Below, piece by piece: positions 27,059 through 37,541 of a stretch of DNA of 64,000 nt (positions are counted from its first letter, which is position 1; every line of letters begins with the position of its first letter). Below the pieces are notes generated by a model. It was given only the letters and a program-made list of their open reading frames with translations. It made no database searches and was not told the origin of the DNA. Where the stretch lies: contig NZ_AJYA01000016.1 in assembly GCF_000265075.1 (NCBI RefSeq), positions 124,001 to 188,000 of the forward strand. The letters run 5' to 3'. This DNA comes from Nitritalea halalkaliphila LW7. GTDB lineage: Bacteria > Bacteroidota > Bacteroidia > Cytophagales > Cyclobacteriaceae. The position numbers and the translations under genes are program-made.

Positions 27059-28324
27059 ATGAGTAAATACACCAGAAAGTTAAAAAAATTATACGATACG
27101 GCACCGCGACAGGAGACGGCTGTTCTAGTGGCGATCATTCGGCAGCAGCAGAGCGAGCGGCAGGTGCAGGAGTACCTGGAGGAGCTGGCGTTTCTGACGG
27201 AGACACTGGGAGCTAAAACCGTCTATCAGTTTACGCAGCGGATGGAAAATCCGGATGTACGGACTTTCGTGGGTTCAGGTAAGCTGGAGGAGATTCGAGC
27301 CTACGTCGAGCACTTTCAGGTGGACATGGTCATTTTCGATGACGATCTGACCCCCTCACAGTTGCGCAACTTAGAAAATGAGCTGAAAGTGAAGGTGTAT
27401 GACCGTTCGCTTTTGATATTAGATATCTTTTTAAATCGTGCACAGACCGCTCAGGCGAAGACCCAGGTGGAGCTGGCGCGATTTCAGTATATACTACCCC
27501 GCCTGACTCGGATGTGGACACACTTGGAGCGGCAGCGTGGGGGGACCACCACCCGGGGCGGTTCTGGGGAGAAGGAAATCGAGACCGATAAGCGGGATAT
27601 CCGCAGCAAAATCTCTTTGCTGAAAGCCAAGCTAAAGGAAATCGAAAAACAAGGCGTAACGCAGCGTAAGGGCCGGAAGGGGATCGTCCGCGTGTCACTG
27701 GTGGGCTATACGAATGTGGGCAAGAGCACGCTCATGAACCTGATCACGAAGACGGATATTCTGGCGGAGAACAAGCTTTTCGCGACGGTGGATGCGACGG
27801 TGCGCAAGGTGGTGCTGGAGCAAATTCCTTTTCTGCTTTCGGACACGGTGGGTTTCATTCGGAAACTTCCTACTCACCTGATCGAGTCTTTTAAATCCAC
27901 GCTGGATGAGATCCGCGAGGCAGACCTGCTCGTTCATGTGGTGGACATCGCCCATCCGGGTTTTGAAGATCATATCGCTGTGGTGGAGCAGACCCTGCGG
28001 GAAATCGGTGCTGGCGACAAGCCGATTTTGCTGGTATTTAATAAGATAGACTTGATTTCTCCTATGCCTACGGAGGAGGAGATGCAGGAAATGAGCCCTG
28101 TGGAGCTGGAGGAGCGGCAGTTTTTAGACTTGCAGGGCCTCGAAGAGCTTTATGAGAAGAAAACAGGGATTCAGCCGGTCTTTATGGCAGCGGAGCATGC
28201 TACCCATGTGGAACAGTTTCGGGAACGTCTGCTCGAAGAAGTGCGCAAGCAGCATAAACGGATGTATCCGCATTACCTCGAGGATGAGACGATCGACTTC
28301 AGTGAGTGGGAGGATATGGAGTAG
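27059..28324 (+). CDS. hflX: GTPase HflX
   Basis: 421 residues from ATG 27059 (MSKYTRKLKKLYD). N-terminal HflX domain with FVGSGKLEEI and FDDDLTPSQLRNLE, the linker GGTTTRGGSGEKEIETDKR, then the G domain: G1 VGYTNVGKST, G3 LSDTVGFIRKLP, G4 VFNKID. HflX binds ribosomes, splits stalled 70S particles after heat stress and hydrolyses GTP. An in-frame start at 27041 would add six residues. Confidence 0.95.
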   Translation: MSKYTRKLKKLYDTAPRQETAVLVAIIRQQQSERQVQEYLEELAFLTETLGAKTVYQFTQRMENPDVRTFVGSGKLEEIRAYVEHFQVDMVIFDDDLTPSQLRNLENELKVKVYDRSLLILDIFLNRAQTAQAKTQVELARFQYILPRLTRMWTHLERQRGGTTTRGGSGEKEIETDKRDIRSKISLLKAKLKEIEKQGVTQRKGRKGIVRVSLVGYTNVGKSTLMNLITKTDILAENKLFATVDATVRKVVLEQIPFLLSDTVGFIRKLPTHLIESFKSTLDEIREADLLVHVVDIAHPGFEDHIAVVEQTLREIGAGDKPILLVFNKIDLISPMPTEEEMQEMSPVELEERQFLDLQGLEELYEKKTGIQPVFMAAEHATHVEQFRERLLEEVRKQHKRMYPHYLEDETIDFSEWEDME

Positions 28325-28390
28325 GGTTTTCTCTTCGCTTCAAAAGGAAGTACAGCTGTTTTTTTACAAAACAAGCCTGTTTATACAGAG

Positions 28391-28426
28391 AAAAGGCTGG
28401 CAGATGGTATTCTGCCAGCCTTTTTT
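28391..28426. terminator. Bidirectional terminator, hflX / BNR protein
   Basis: Long arms AAAAGGCTGGCAGA and TCTGCCAGCCTTTT around a short loop, between convergent genes. A 10-bp palindrome TTTGGCCAAA follows at 28436-28445. Confidence 0.9.
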
Positions 28427-28456
28427 AGTGGCCCTTTTGGCCAAAGCCTCCGCAGT

Positions 28457-31400
28457 TTATTTGCTTTCAGGCATCAAGAAAAGGGAGAGACCCGCCTGTT
28501 TTTGCTCTTCTTCCAGGGCAGCGAGCTGGCGCTTCAGGTTAGTCAGCTCCTCCGAAAGGGCTGTGCTCATGCGGCGGCTCAGGTCTTGATAGCGTTTTTT
28601 CGCCCCTGCGGTCACGGCTGGGTAGGGGCCATCCAAATAGGCTTTTAAGGCCATCCACTCGCTGTTAAGCTGGTTGTGAAAATTTATGACGTCTTGGAAG
28701 GTTTCCTGCTTAGGCTGGATCAAAGTACTTTCCCAAGTCTCGATCGCGGTGAGCATTGCTTTTTGTTTTTCGAGCAGCGTGGCATCCGTTTTGGCGGCTT
28801 CCATGGCGGTGAGACGCTGCTGCAGCTGGCCTTTTATGGCGCGCATTTCATTTAGATGGCTGTGAAGGGCGCTGATCTGCTCTTCCACTTGTAGCATGAG
28901 GGCATACTGCGCGGCATAGTCGGCAGGGCTGGCTTCGATGCGTGGGTCAGCCAAAATTTGAATCTCCGTTTCTTGGCTTTGGCCTTTATAGGTAAGCTTG
29001 GCCGTGTAGGTGCCTGGAGGCACTGCCGCCCCGTTGTAGTTGCCATACACGAAGATCGGTTCTACGGCCGGAAGTTCGTCACGGCGGAAGTCCCAAGTGA
29101 AGCGGTTCAAGCCTTTTTCAGCTTTAAGGCTAGCGGGTTTAGCGGGGCCACCTGCCCAGGATTTATGTGGGGCATCTCCATTATATAGGCTGCGTACCAG
29201 CTGGCCTTTGGCATCGAAGATTTGGAGGCTGAGTTCTCCAGTGGCAGCTTTTTCGGCAGGTGATAGATTAAAGTGGTTCCCTGCTCAGGGTTTTGGCCTA
29301 GGCCAGGCACAAACTGACTGCTGCTCCCATTAAAGAGGCGATACGCCGGTTTAGGTCGGTAGAGTGCCAAGCCTTCAGGTAGGCGTCCTCCTGACTGCTG
29401 GAGTGCGCTCAAGTCATCTAAAATCCAAAGTGCGCGTCCGGAGGTGGAGGCGATGAGGTCGTTTTCATGAATTAGCAGGTCGGTGATGGCCACGAGTGGC
29501 AGGTTACTCTGAAAGCGTGTCCACTGCCGTCCGCCGTTCGTGGAGAGGTAGAGGCCGCGCTCAGTACCGGCGTAGAGGAGATCTGGGCGGACAGGGTCCT
29601 CACGCACCACGCGCACGAAGGCTTCTGTGGGGATTCCTTCGTGAATCGCTGTCCAGCTGCTGCCTCCATCCGTGGTTTTAAAGGCGTAGGGGGCATTATC
29701 GTCGAACTTATAACGCATCACAGCGATGTAGGCCGTGTTCGGGTTGTGTGGAGAGAGCTCGATGGCATTAATGATTCCTTCGGGGAGCCCCTGAGGCGTT
29801 ACGTTTTGCCAAGACTTCCCTCCGTCGGTGGTTTTATGCACGAGGCCATCGTCTGAACCGGCCCAAAGCTCCCCTTCGCGGTGTGGTGATTCGGCCAGAT
29901 ACATGAGCGTATGGTAATTTTCTCCTCCTGCGGCTTCATTTGTGATCGGATATCCACCTGGCCCCTGCGTTTCGGACACATTACGTGTTAAGTCAGGGCT
30001 GATTTCCTCCCAGGTGATGCCCTTGTCCGTAGACTTGAGGACCTTATTTCCGGCATGGAAGATGACCTGCCGGTCAAAACGGCTGGTTAGAATCGGCGCG
30101 TTCCAGTTAAAGCGATAGGCAAAATCCCGTGGTACATTTCCGAGGGAGAGCTCGGGATAGGCTTTTATGGACTGGCCATGTCCCGTGACTTCATGCCAGC
30201 GGTCGATGATCCCCTGGTAACAGCCTCCATACACTTCCACAGGATTATCTGGGTCAAAAGCCAGGTAGGCGCTTTCACATCCAGCCACTGCTACCCAGTC
30301 CTTCCAGGTGATACCTCGACCAGCAGTACGGCTAGCGATCCGGATGGAGGAGTTGTCCTGCTGTCCGGTATATACATTATAAGGAACGCGATTATCTGCG
30401 ATTACGCGGTAAAACTGGGCGGTAGGCTGCTGCTCCTGATTGGTCCAGGAGGCACCCCCATTCATGCTGACATTGGCACCGCCATCATTTGTATTGAGCA
30501 TGATGGAGGGTTTTGTGGATTTATCCAAAGGTGGTGATTATCGCCATGCGGAGTGGACACGGTCGTCCACGTTTTGCCGCCATCTATGGACTTGGTCATG
30601 GGGGCATTCAGCACATAGACGAGGTCCTCACGCTGTGGATCAGCAAAAATCTTCATGTAGTACCAGGAGCGGGCGATGTTCAGGCGCTCCTTATTTACCT
30701 GTGTCCAGGACTCGCCGCCATTATCTGAGCGGTAGATCCCTCCTTTGCCGTCTGCTGCTTCGATGACGGCATAAACACGTCGGCTATTCGCCCGTGATAC
30801 AGCCACGGCGGATTTTCCCATTTTTTCGGGAAGCCCCTTGTTCAGCTGCACCCAGGTTTCTCCCATGTCGGTCGATTTATAAATACCAGAATCCGGGCCG
30901 CCAGAGCGTACTGCCCAGGGGTAGCGCTGGTGCTCCCAAGCGGAGGCGTACAGGATGCGTGGATTATTCATGTCCATGGATAGGGCGGAGATGCCGCTGT
31001 GGTTGCCGGTGAACAACATATTCTTCCATGTTTTACCTCCGTCTACAGATTTATACACCCCTCTTTCTTCGGAGGGCCCATAGAGCGAGCCCTGAACGCC
31101 GACGAAGAGGATGTCTGGATTCGTAGGATGCACGGCGATGGCGGAGATATGGCGAGAGCCCTCCAGTCCGATTTTTTGCCAAGTGGCACCCGCGTCGGTG
31201 GACTTATACATACCATCACCATGGCTGGTCATCACGCCGCGAACGGCATGTTCTCCGGTACCTACATAGACCACGTTTGGATCCGACTCGGCCACGCTGA
31301 TGGCACCTATGGTTCCTGTTTCGAAAAAGCCGTCGGAAATGTTATACCAGCTCAGGCCTGCGTCAGTGGTTTTCCAGACGCCCCCGCCCGTGCTCCCCAT

Positions 31401-31607
31401 GTAGTAGGTGAGTGGGTCTCCGGGCACTCCTGTCCCTGCCACGCTACGGCCCCCACGGAAAGGACCGATGTTTCGCCATTTAAGGGCTTGAAAGGCATCG
31501 CTTTCGAAGGCAGGAGTTACTGCGGCGCTGTTTCGCTGCCCGCGCTGGGCATCTGCGGGCCATGCCCAAAGTACGGCTAGGGCGATAAGCCAAGTTATTT
31601 TCTTCAT
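28457..31607 (-). CDS. Secreted VPS10/BNR-repeat (sialidase-fold) protein, two frameshifts
   Basis: About 1050 residues after repair. Signal peptide [21 protein letters not shown]. Many Asp-box/BNR repeats follow ([60 protein letters not shown]-like), typical of VPS10/sortilin-like beta-propellers in Bacteroidetes. The last about 250 residues include a FlgD-like beta domain ([21 protein letters not shown]) and helices. The frame breaks in a C-run at about 30508 and an A-run at 29249-29253. Often annotated as a glycosyl hydrolase, but no catalytic residues are evident; more likely a surface or periplasmic binding protein. Confidence 0.85.
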
Positions 31608-31780
31608 GGTGCTGTGTTTGTTCGTGTTTCTGGGTTTAAAGGCCGATAATTCTATGCTGGAGGTTGGAGATATCGTCCATTCACAATATAAAATTTTAAA
31701 AAATGTCTGCTTGCAGAAAAATGTTGAGCGGTTTAGGTTTTCCCTTTAGCGGTGGAATGAGTGGCTTTTGGGTTCGTTTA

Positions 31781-31800
31781 TTTTGGGCCGGGGCCCAAAA
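31781..31800. repeat. Palindrome, TTTTGGGCC arms, 2-nt spacer
   Basis: Perfect 9-bp arms separated by GG. Its right-hand AAAA doubles as the A-run of the adjoining terminator. Confidence 0.75.
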
Positions 31801-31835
31801 AAGCGCAGCAGGAAATCTATCTTGCTGCGCTTTTT
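31798..31835 (-). terminator. Terminator of the AAA-VWA operon
   Basis: Arms AAAAAGCGCAGCA and TGCTGCGCTTTTT around a 12-nt loop. On the minus strand it ends in a U-run 26 bases after the AAA gene stop. Confidence 0.85.
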
Positions 31836-31860
31836 CATGTTTAGAAGTAAGGGGGGGGGC

Positions 31861-33381
31861 TTACCTGTCGTCGTTATCGTCTTCGAAGTCTTCATCGCTC
31901 ATATCCATATCGAACATGGAGCTGAAAAGGTCGGAGAAACTCATGCCCGTGTCGAGCAGTTTTTTACTTAACTGGCTGTATTCGGCGAGGCCATGCAGGA
32001 CGAATTCCATGTAAAATTCTTTTTCCTTTTCGGGTAAGGTTTCGATGTTTTCGGTGACCACCTCTTCCAGACCGGGGACGCTGTGGAGGGCTTCCTTATA
32101 GGCTTTGTCGGGCTGAGCGGCCAAGATATCGAGGTGCTTCCCTTCTCCGAACCAGCCGACCACCTGAAGGTAGGGGTTGCCGTTTTTCAGGTTTTTCTTT
32201 TCGGGCACGGGCAGCTGCTGGGCGAAAAGTGTTCGGATGGCTTTTCCGATCAGGTTATAGGCCACCAGTCCGGCTCCTTCCTGCTCTCCTTCGTACACGA
32301 GCTCCACCTTACCGGTGATGGCAGGGATCACGCCGATGAGGTCTGCCAGGCGCACTACGGTGCTGTCTTCACGGTTTAGGTACAGGCGGCGTTCGGCTGC
32401 GGAAAGCAGATTTTCGTAGGCGGAAATCGTCAGTCGGGCGGATACACCGCTTTTTTCGTCTACATATTCACTGCTTCTGGCTTCCACTGCGATCTGTTCG
32501 ATGAGGTCTTTCATCAGCTCGGGGACGTGGATGCGTGCCGCAATGTCTTTTTCCACGCTGGCTTCCTGCGCCGTGATGGCCTTTCCGATCGCTATCGTTT
32601 TCGGATAGTGGGTGATGATTTGGCTTTCGATTCGGTCTTTAAGCGGTGTCACGATGCTCCCTCGATTCGTATAATCTTCCGGGTTAGCGGTGAACACAAA
32701 CTGAATATCCAGCGGCATGTGGAGTTTAAAGCCTCGAATCTGTACATCGCCCTCCTGAAGGATATTAAAGAGCGCCACCTGAATCCGCGCCTGTAGATCG
32801 GGGAGCTCATTTATGACGAAAATGGAGCGGTGGGAGCGTGGAACAAGTCCATAGTGCAGCACACGCTCATCGTCATAGGAAAGTTTTAGGGTGGCGGCTT
32901 TTATAGGGTCCACATCTCCGATGAGATCAGCCACAGAAACGTCGGGTGTGGCGAGTTTTTCTGTGTAGCGTTCCTCACGGTGCCACCAAGCGATGGGAGT
33001 GGCGTCTCCATGTTCGGCGATCAAGTCGATGGCCGTGCGGGAAATCGGCGCCAGCGGGTCGTCGTTTAGCGGGCTGCCCTCTACGACGGGCACATACTCA
33101 TCCAGCAGGCGTGTCATCATGCGCGCCATCTTGGTTTTCGCCTGACCTCTAAGTCCAAGGAAATTAATGTTGTGCTTCGAAAGAATAGCGGTTTCCACTG
33201 CGGGAATCACCGTGTCCTCGTATCCCCAGATGCCTTCGAACACCTGCTCTCCCGCCATCATGGCGCGGATGAGGTTATCGCGTAATTCTGTTTTGATGGA
33301 CTTGGGGCGGTAGCCTGAGGCTTTTAATTCTCCTAAAGTTCGCAAGTGTAAAAGTGGGTGCGTAGAAGCGCTTACTGCCAT
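31861..33381 (-). CDS. MoxR/Mg-chelatase-like AAA ATPase
   Basis: 506 residues. Walker A is GLRGQAKTK (76-84), Walker B-like SIFVINELPDL (Asn-Glu instead of Asp-Glu), sensor FVFTANPEDYTNRG and arginine finger region PLKDRIES. A very acidic C terminus ends EDFEDDNDDR. Similar ATPases pair with a VWA protein as metal-chelatase-like or complex-assembly chaperones. The VWA partner is directly upstream with a one-base gap, so the two form one operon; the client is unknown. Confidence 0.88.
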   Translation of the reverse strand: MAVSASTHPLLHLRTLGELKASGYRPKSIKTELRDNLIRAMMAGEQVFEGIWGYEDTVIPAVETAILSKHNINFLGLRGQAKTKMARMMTRLLDEYVPVVEGSPLNDDPLAPISRTAIDLIAEHGDATPIAWWHREERYTEKLATPDVSVADLIGDVDPIKAATLKLSYDDERVLHYGLVPRSHRSIFVINELPDLQARIQVALFNILQEGDVQIRGFKLHMPLDIQFVFTANPEDYTNRGSIVTPLKDRIESQIITHYPKTIAIGKAITAQEASVEKDIAARIHVPELMKDLIEQIAVEARSSEYVDEKSGVSARLTISAYENLLSAAERRLYLNREDSTVVRLADLIGVIPAITGKVELVYEGEQEGAGLVAYNLIGKAIRTLFAQQLPVPEKKNLKNGNPYLQVVGWFGEGKHLDILAAQPDKAYKEALHSVPGLEEVVTENIETLPEKEKEFYMEFVLHGLAEYSQLSKKLLDTGMSFSDLFSSMFDMDMSDEDFEDDNDDR

Positions 33382-33382
33382 G

Positions 33383-34483
33383 TTAAAATCGTTTAGTTCT
33401 ATTTCTTCTGTAATCCTCGAAAATGAGATTGCCTAATCCTTTTAGGCTGCTGTAATAGGCGTTTCCGTTATTTACCTGAGTGAATTCTTTCACAAACTCC
33501 TTCAGATAGGGGTCGGAGGCGATCATAAAAGTGGTCACCGGAATCGAAAGGCGGCGGCACTGCGCGGCCAAGTTGAGGGTTTCGTTCAGGATTTTACTGT
33601 CGATGCCAAAACTGTTTTTATAGTATTTTATTCCTACTTTCAGGCAGGTAGGTTTGCCATCGGTGATCATAAAGATCTGCTTGTTTGGGTTTTTTCTTCG
33701 CCTCAGCAGGTTCATCGCCAGCTGTAAGCCAGCGACCGTATTGGTGTGGTAAGGCCCTACTTGAAGGTAGGGCAGGTCTTTAATCTCGATCTGCCAGGCA
33801 TCGTTTCCAAAGACGATTACATCCAGCGTATCTTTTGGATAGCGGGTCTTGATCAGCTCCGCTAGCGCCATGGCCACTTTTTTCGCTGGCGTGATGCGGT
33901 CTTCCCCATATAAAATCATGGAGTGCGAAATATCTATCATCAGCACGGTAGACGTCTGGGTTTTGACCTCCTGATCGACTACCTCGAGATCCTCCTCCGT
34001 AAGCAGATGGTCTCCTGAAAAGCCATGATTAATATGTGCATTACGCAGGCTTTCGGTGAGTGCGATTTGGTCTAGGTTATCCCCGAAGGCATAAGGTCTG
34101 CGGTCGGTGCCGCGTTCATCTCCAGGGCCCGTAAAGGTGGTTTTATGCTGGCCGCCTTTCCCCTTTTTCAGCTTGCCAAAAATTTCTTCCAAAGCACTTT
34201 TTCGGATAGACTGCTCTGCTTTTCCTGTGATTTTAATTTCTCCTTTTTGGTTCTCTTCTGTGAGATAGCCTTTCGTTTTCATTTCCTCGATAAAGTCTCC
34301 GATGCCGTAATCGGGAGTCGTGAGGTTATAGCGCTTATCTAAATTACTCAACCAGCTCAGGGCCTCGCTCACATCCCCACCGGTCATGGTGACGAGTTGT
34401 AGAAAAACCTGTAAAAGCTGATCAAAAGTGCTTTTTGTTTGGTCTTTTGGCGGAATATACTGGGTAAAACGAAATCCTTTCAT
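33383..34483 (-). CDS. VWA-domain protein, partner of the AAA ATPase
   Basis: 366 residues. The N-terminal half is helical; the C-terminal half is a von Willebrand A domain with a complete MIDAS: DISHSM, TNTVAGLQLAM (Thr) and MITDGKPTCLK (Asp). No signal peptide or membrane helix, so it is cytoplasmic. Layout (helical region then VWA) and the adjacent MoxR-like gene match the BchD/BchI-like or YehP-like pairs found outside photosynthesis. Confidence 0.88.
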   Translation of the reverse strand: MKGFRFTQYIPPKDQTKSTFDQLLQVFLQLVTMTGGDVSEALSWLSNLDKRYNLTTPDYGIGDFIEEMKTKGYLTEENQKGEIKITGKAEQSIRKSALEEIFGKLKKGKGGQHKTTFTGPGDERGTDRRPYAFGDNLDQIALTESLRNAHINHGFSGDHLLTEEDLEVVDQEVKTQTSTVLMIDISHSMILYGEDRITPAKKVAMALAELIKTRYPKDTLDVIVFGNDAWQIEIKDLPYLQVGPYHTNTVAGLQLAMNLLRRRKNPNKQIFMITDGKPTCLKVGIKYYKNSFGIDSKILNETLNLAAQCRRLSIPVTTFMIASDPYLKEFVKEFTQVNNGNAYYSSLKGLGNLIFEDYRRNRTKRF

Positions 34484-34549
34484 AATGACTCTATAACAAT
34501 AATCAGGCCTGCGTAGTTTAGAATACCTCGAACTTAACCAACGACCCTC

Positions 34550-34780
34550 ATGAAAAATTACCTCTTTCCGGTCTATGTGATGACCGCCGTTCTGTTGATC
34601 TATGTGACCATGGTGACTATGGAACTAAGTACTGCTTTGATTTTATTTGTATTCAGTCTTTCTCCTATAGGCATGCTCTGGATGGTGTATCAGGTTCTTC
34701 GGGCGGAGGTTCCGGTGAAGCATACGTTCGAGGAGCGCTGGTATGAAGATGAACAGGGGCAGGGTCCGCAAGCACAGTAG
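34550..34780 (+). CDS. Small membrane protein (76 aa)
   Basis: Two hydrophobic segments (YLFPVYVMTAVLLIYVTMV and LSTALILFVFSLSPIGMLWMVYQVL) and a charged, glutamine-rich tail (TFEERWYEDEQGQGPQ). Divergent from the VWA operon and followed by a palindrome and a clean terminator, which supports a real transcript. Function not recognised. Confidence 0.7.
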   Translation: MKNYLFPVYVMTAVLLIYVTMVTMELSTALILFVFSLSPIGMLWMVYQVLRAEVPVKHTFEERWYEDEQGQGPQAQ

Positions 34781-34802
34781 TGCGGATGCCATGTTCGGTG
34801 TC

Positions 34803-34822
34803 CTTTGGCCCATGGGCCAAAG
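34803..34822. repeat. Perfect 20-bp palindrome with CTTTGGCCCA half-site
   Basis: Two CTTTGGCCCA half-sites in inverted orientation without a spacer, abutting the following terminator. Member of the dispersed GGCC-centred palindrome family. Confidence 0.8.
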
Positions 34823-34858
34823 AAAAAGGCAGCTTTCTTTACGAGAGCTGCCTTTTTT
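34823..34858. terminator. Bidirectional terminator
   Basis: AAAAAGGCAGCT and AGCTGCCTTTTTT arms around a loop, between the convergent small membrane protein and FAS1 lipoprotein genes. Confidence 0.9.
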
Positions 34859-34872
34859 ATATGAACTTTTTC

Positions 34873-36112
34873 TTACTCTAGGACAGGAGTGCCCTCGTTT
34901 ACTGTTGGCCATACCCCTGGATTAGGGACCGATACACCGCGAGTGTCACCACGCATTTGATCTTGACCGAATTTATAAAGTGGGTTTCCACGGAAGGAAA
35001 TCTGGCCTGCTGTGATTTCCATGAAGTCTTCAGTGCTCACAGTAGAAGGTGCCCATACGACTTCATTCGTAAATAGTGGCCAAATTTCAGGGTTGCCACC
35101 GAAGTTACTGGTGTTCGGCTCATCATTAATGAAGCGGTAAAGGGTACGTCCTGAAGCGAAGTCTACGAAGAAGCGGGAGTTTCCATCACCGGCTACGATC
35201 ATGCCGTCTTCTTCCACGTAATTATTGCCATCGGCGCCTACTAATTGGCCTACGGCTACCATTAGGGTGTAGTCCGGCTTAGCCACGAACCAGTTATCCC
35301 CCACACCGTCACCATTAAAGGTGTTTGGCATCATTTCATCGCCGGCGAAGTAGTAGAGAGGCCAGCCGTTATAGGTGGTCTGCATGCCATTCTCCGTTTC
35401 GATGCTGCCGATGAGGGCTTCGTCACCCATTCCGTCTAGGTTGATTTCTTCGGCAAAGAAGATCGGCCAGTTATTGGCGCAGCCGCCGGAGCAATTATTT
35501 TCACCGTTAATGTCTGGGGCGAAGAAGTAGAGCGTACGTCCCGCTTGGTCGGTAAGTACGGTTCCGAAATCATCGCTCATGCGTGTTTCTAAGGTAGGGG
35601 TGGCATCCATGTCTGGGAGTAGAACGGCATCGATAAGGTGAATGATACCGTTAGATCCTGCGATATCTGCTGAGACTGACAGAGGCACTGTTATTAATCA
35701 TTACAGGATCTACTCCGGTGATGGTCAGCTGTTCACCGTTTAGTGTTTCCAGCATGGTGCCTTCAGAAAGTGTAGCGGCGGCGATGCGACCTTCTACCAC
35801 GTGGAAGGTAAGTACGCTAGTGAGGAGGTCTGTAGGAATGTCCGATAGGGAACTCCAGTCCGGATTGCTGGCCAGTAGGTTTTCGAAAGCGGCATTCGTA
35901 GGTGCGAAAACCGTAAATGGTCCGGGACCCTGTAAGGCACCCACGAGGTCAGCTGCCTGAAGTGCCTGCACGAGAATACTAACGTCGTCTGTTTCTAATG
36001 CGATGTCTACGATGCTTTGATCTAGGATCATCGGCTGATCGTCTTCGTCGTTACATGCGACCATAAAGGCGGCCAGCATGAAAACAAAGGAGAGGATAGA
36101 GAATTTTTTCAT
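34873..36112 (-). CDS. FAS1 (fasciclin) lipoprotein fused to secreted lipoprotein repeats, frameshifted
   Basis: About 413 residues after repair. Lipoprotein signal MKKFSILSFVFMLAAFMVAC, then a fasciclin domain (DQSIVDIALETDDVSILVQAL, GPFTVFAPTNAAFENLL, LTFHVVEGRI, NGIIHLIDAVLLP). The C-terminal part has COG4315-type repeats (VLTDQAGRTLYFFAPDING with CSGGCANNWP, and NGWPLYYFAGDEM). The frame breaks near 35677-35681, with one surplus or two missing bases; SASV continues as SADIAGSNG. FAS1 domains mediate adhesion. Probably exposed at the cell surface. Confidence 0.85.
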
Positions 36113-36336
36113 GATAAGTTTTGAGTTGGATTTAATTTTTAACAGCCTTGAGGGGTAAAGGTTATTTTTATTTTAAACATTTTATTGGATTTATTATAAA
36201 TTTGATGGTTTTGAGGATGAAGGAGTGTGTAGGTGATGATGAAAAAAGGGTGGAGTAGGTGGCTGTAGTTCTGGGTGAAGGGGCACTTTTTTTATGTGCC
36301 TACAGGTCATTAGCAGTGGAATCGGTTTTATTATGT

Positions 36337-36344
36337 TATTTTTG
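36337..36344 (+). promoter_or_regulatory. Possible -7 box (TATTTTTG) for prfA
   Basis: Fits TAnnTTTG 27 bases before the prfA ATG. No clear -33 TTG at standard spacing. Confidence 0.4.
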
Positions 36345-36371
36345 TGGCTTAAATAAGCAAAAGGAGAGAAC

Positions 36372-37444
36372 ATGCTTGATAAATTACAGGCACTGAAAGA
36401 GCGCTTCGAAGATGTGGGCCAGCTGATTATTCAGCCGGAGGCGATGGCGGACATGCAGGGATATACGAAGCTGACCAAAGAATATAAGGAGTTAGAGAAA
36501 ATCGTGCAGCTTTATGAGCGGTATAAGTTGGTTACAGAAAACTTACGTAACGCCAAGCAGCTTTTAGAGACAGAGAAAGACCCTGATTTTCGGGAGATGG
36601 CCAAGGCTGAGATAGAGGAGTTACGTCCTCAGGTGGGCGAGTTAGAGGAGGAGATCAAGCAGCAGCTGGTGCCGAAGGATCCGAACGATAGTAAGGACTG
36701 CATCTTGGAAGTTCGTGCGGGCACTGGTGGCGATGAGGCGGCTATTTTCGCTGGAGATTTATTTCGGATGTACCAGCGTTTTTGCGAAAAGCAAAACTGG
36801 AAGCTCACTGTATTAGACTTAACTTTCGGTACCTCTGGTGGGTATAAGGAAATTATCAGTACCATTTCCGGAGATGATGTCTATGGCAAGATGAAATTCG
36901 AGTCGGGTGTGCACCGGGTACAACGGGTACCGGCCACAGAAACCCAAGGCAGGGTGCATACTTCTGCTGCTACAGTGGCTGTCCTGCCCGAAATGGATGA
37001 GGTGGAAGTGGACCTAAACATGAATGATATTCGAAAGGACACCTACTGTTCATCGGGTCCAGGTGGTCAATCGGTGAATACCACGTATTCTGCTGTTCGA
37101 TTAACGCATAATCCTACGGGAATTGTCGTTACCTGTCAGGATGAAAAGTCTCAGATTAAAAACTTCGAGAAGGCGCTGAAGGTTCTTCGCTCACGTCTCT
37201 ATGAAATGGAGCTCGCTAAGCATAACGAGGCGGTAGGGCGCAGCGCAAGTCCATGGTGCGTACGGGGGATCGCTCGGAGAAAATCCGTACCTACAACTAT
37301 CCGCAAAGTCGTGTTACCGATCACCGGATTAACAAAACGGTGTATAACCTTCCCGATGTAATGGAAGGGGATATAGCGGATTTTATTTCGGCTTTGCGCC
37401 TAGCAGAAAATTTAGCGAAAATGAACGAGTCGGGAGTGGAGTAG
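36372..37444 (+). CDS. prfA: Peptide chain release factor 1 (frameshifted)
   Basis: RF1 recognises UAA/UAG and releases the finished peptide. Present: the catalytic GGQ in [22 protein letters not shown], the [26 protein letters not shown] region and the C-terminal [23 protein letters not shown]. The frame is broken at the GGG of 37236-37238; one more G gives [19 protein letters not shown] and a normal protein of about 357 residues. A strong purine-rich AAGGAGAG precedes the ATG, which is uncommon in this lineage. Confidence 0.95.
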
Positions 37445-37447
37445 CTA

Positions 37448-37481
37448 AAAAAAGCGCTGTACGTACATACAGCGCTTTTTT
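37448..37481 (+). terminator. Terminator after prfA
   Basis: AAAAGCGCTGTA and TACAGCGCTTTTTT arms around a short loop, directly after the stop. Confidence 0.9.
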
Positions 37482-37541
37482 ATATTTTATATGCTTTGCT
37501 TTTTATGTGTAGATCCCTATTACTTCGGGTTGTAGGCAGGT

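Noticed and set aside
28457-31607. Three adjacent BNR genes
   Set aside because: The pieces share one continuous propeller pattern, only the first has a signal peptide, and each junction is repaired by one base in a homopolymer.
36372-37444. Programmed frameshift in a release factor gene
   Set aside because: Programmed frameshifting is known for prfB (RF2), at an early in-frame UGA. This is prfA, and the break is in a G-run late in the gene, as in the other error sites.
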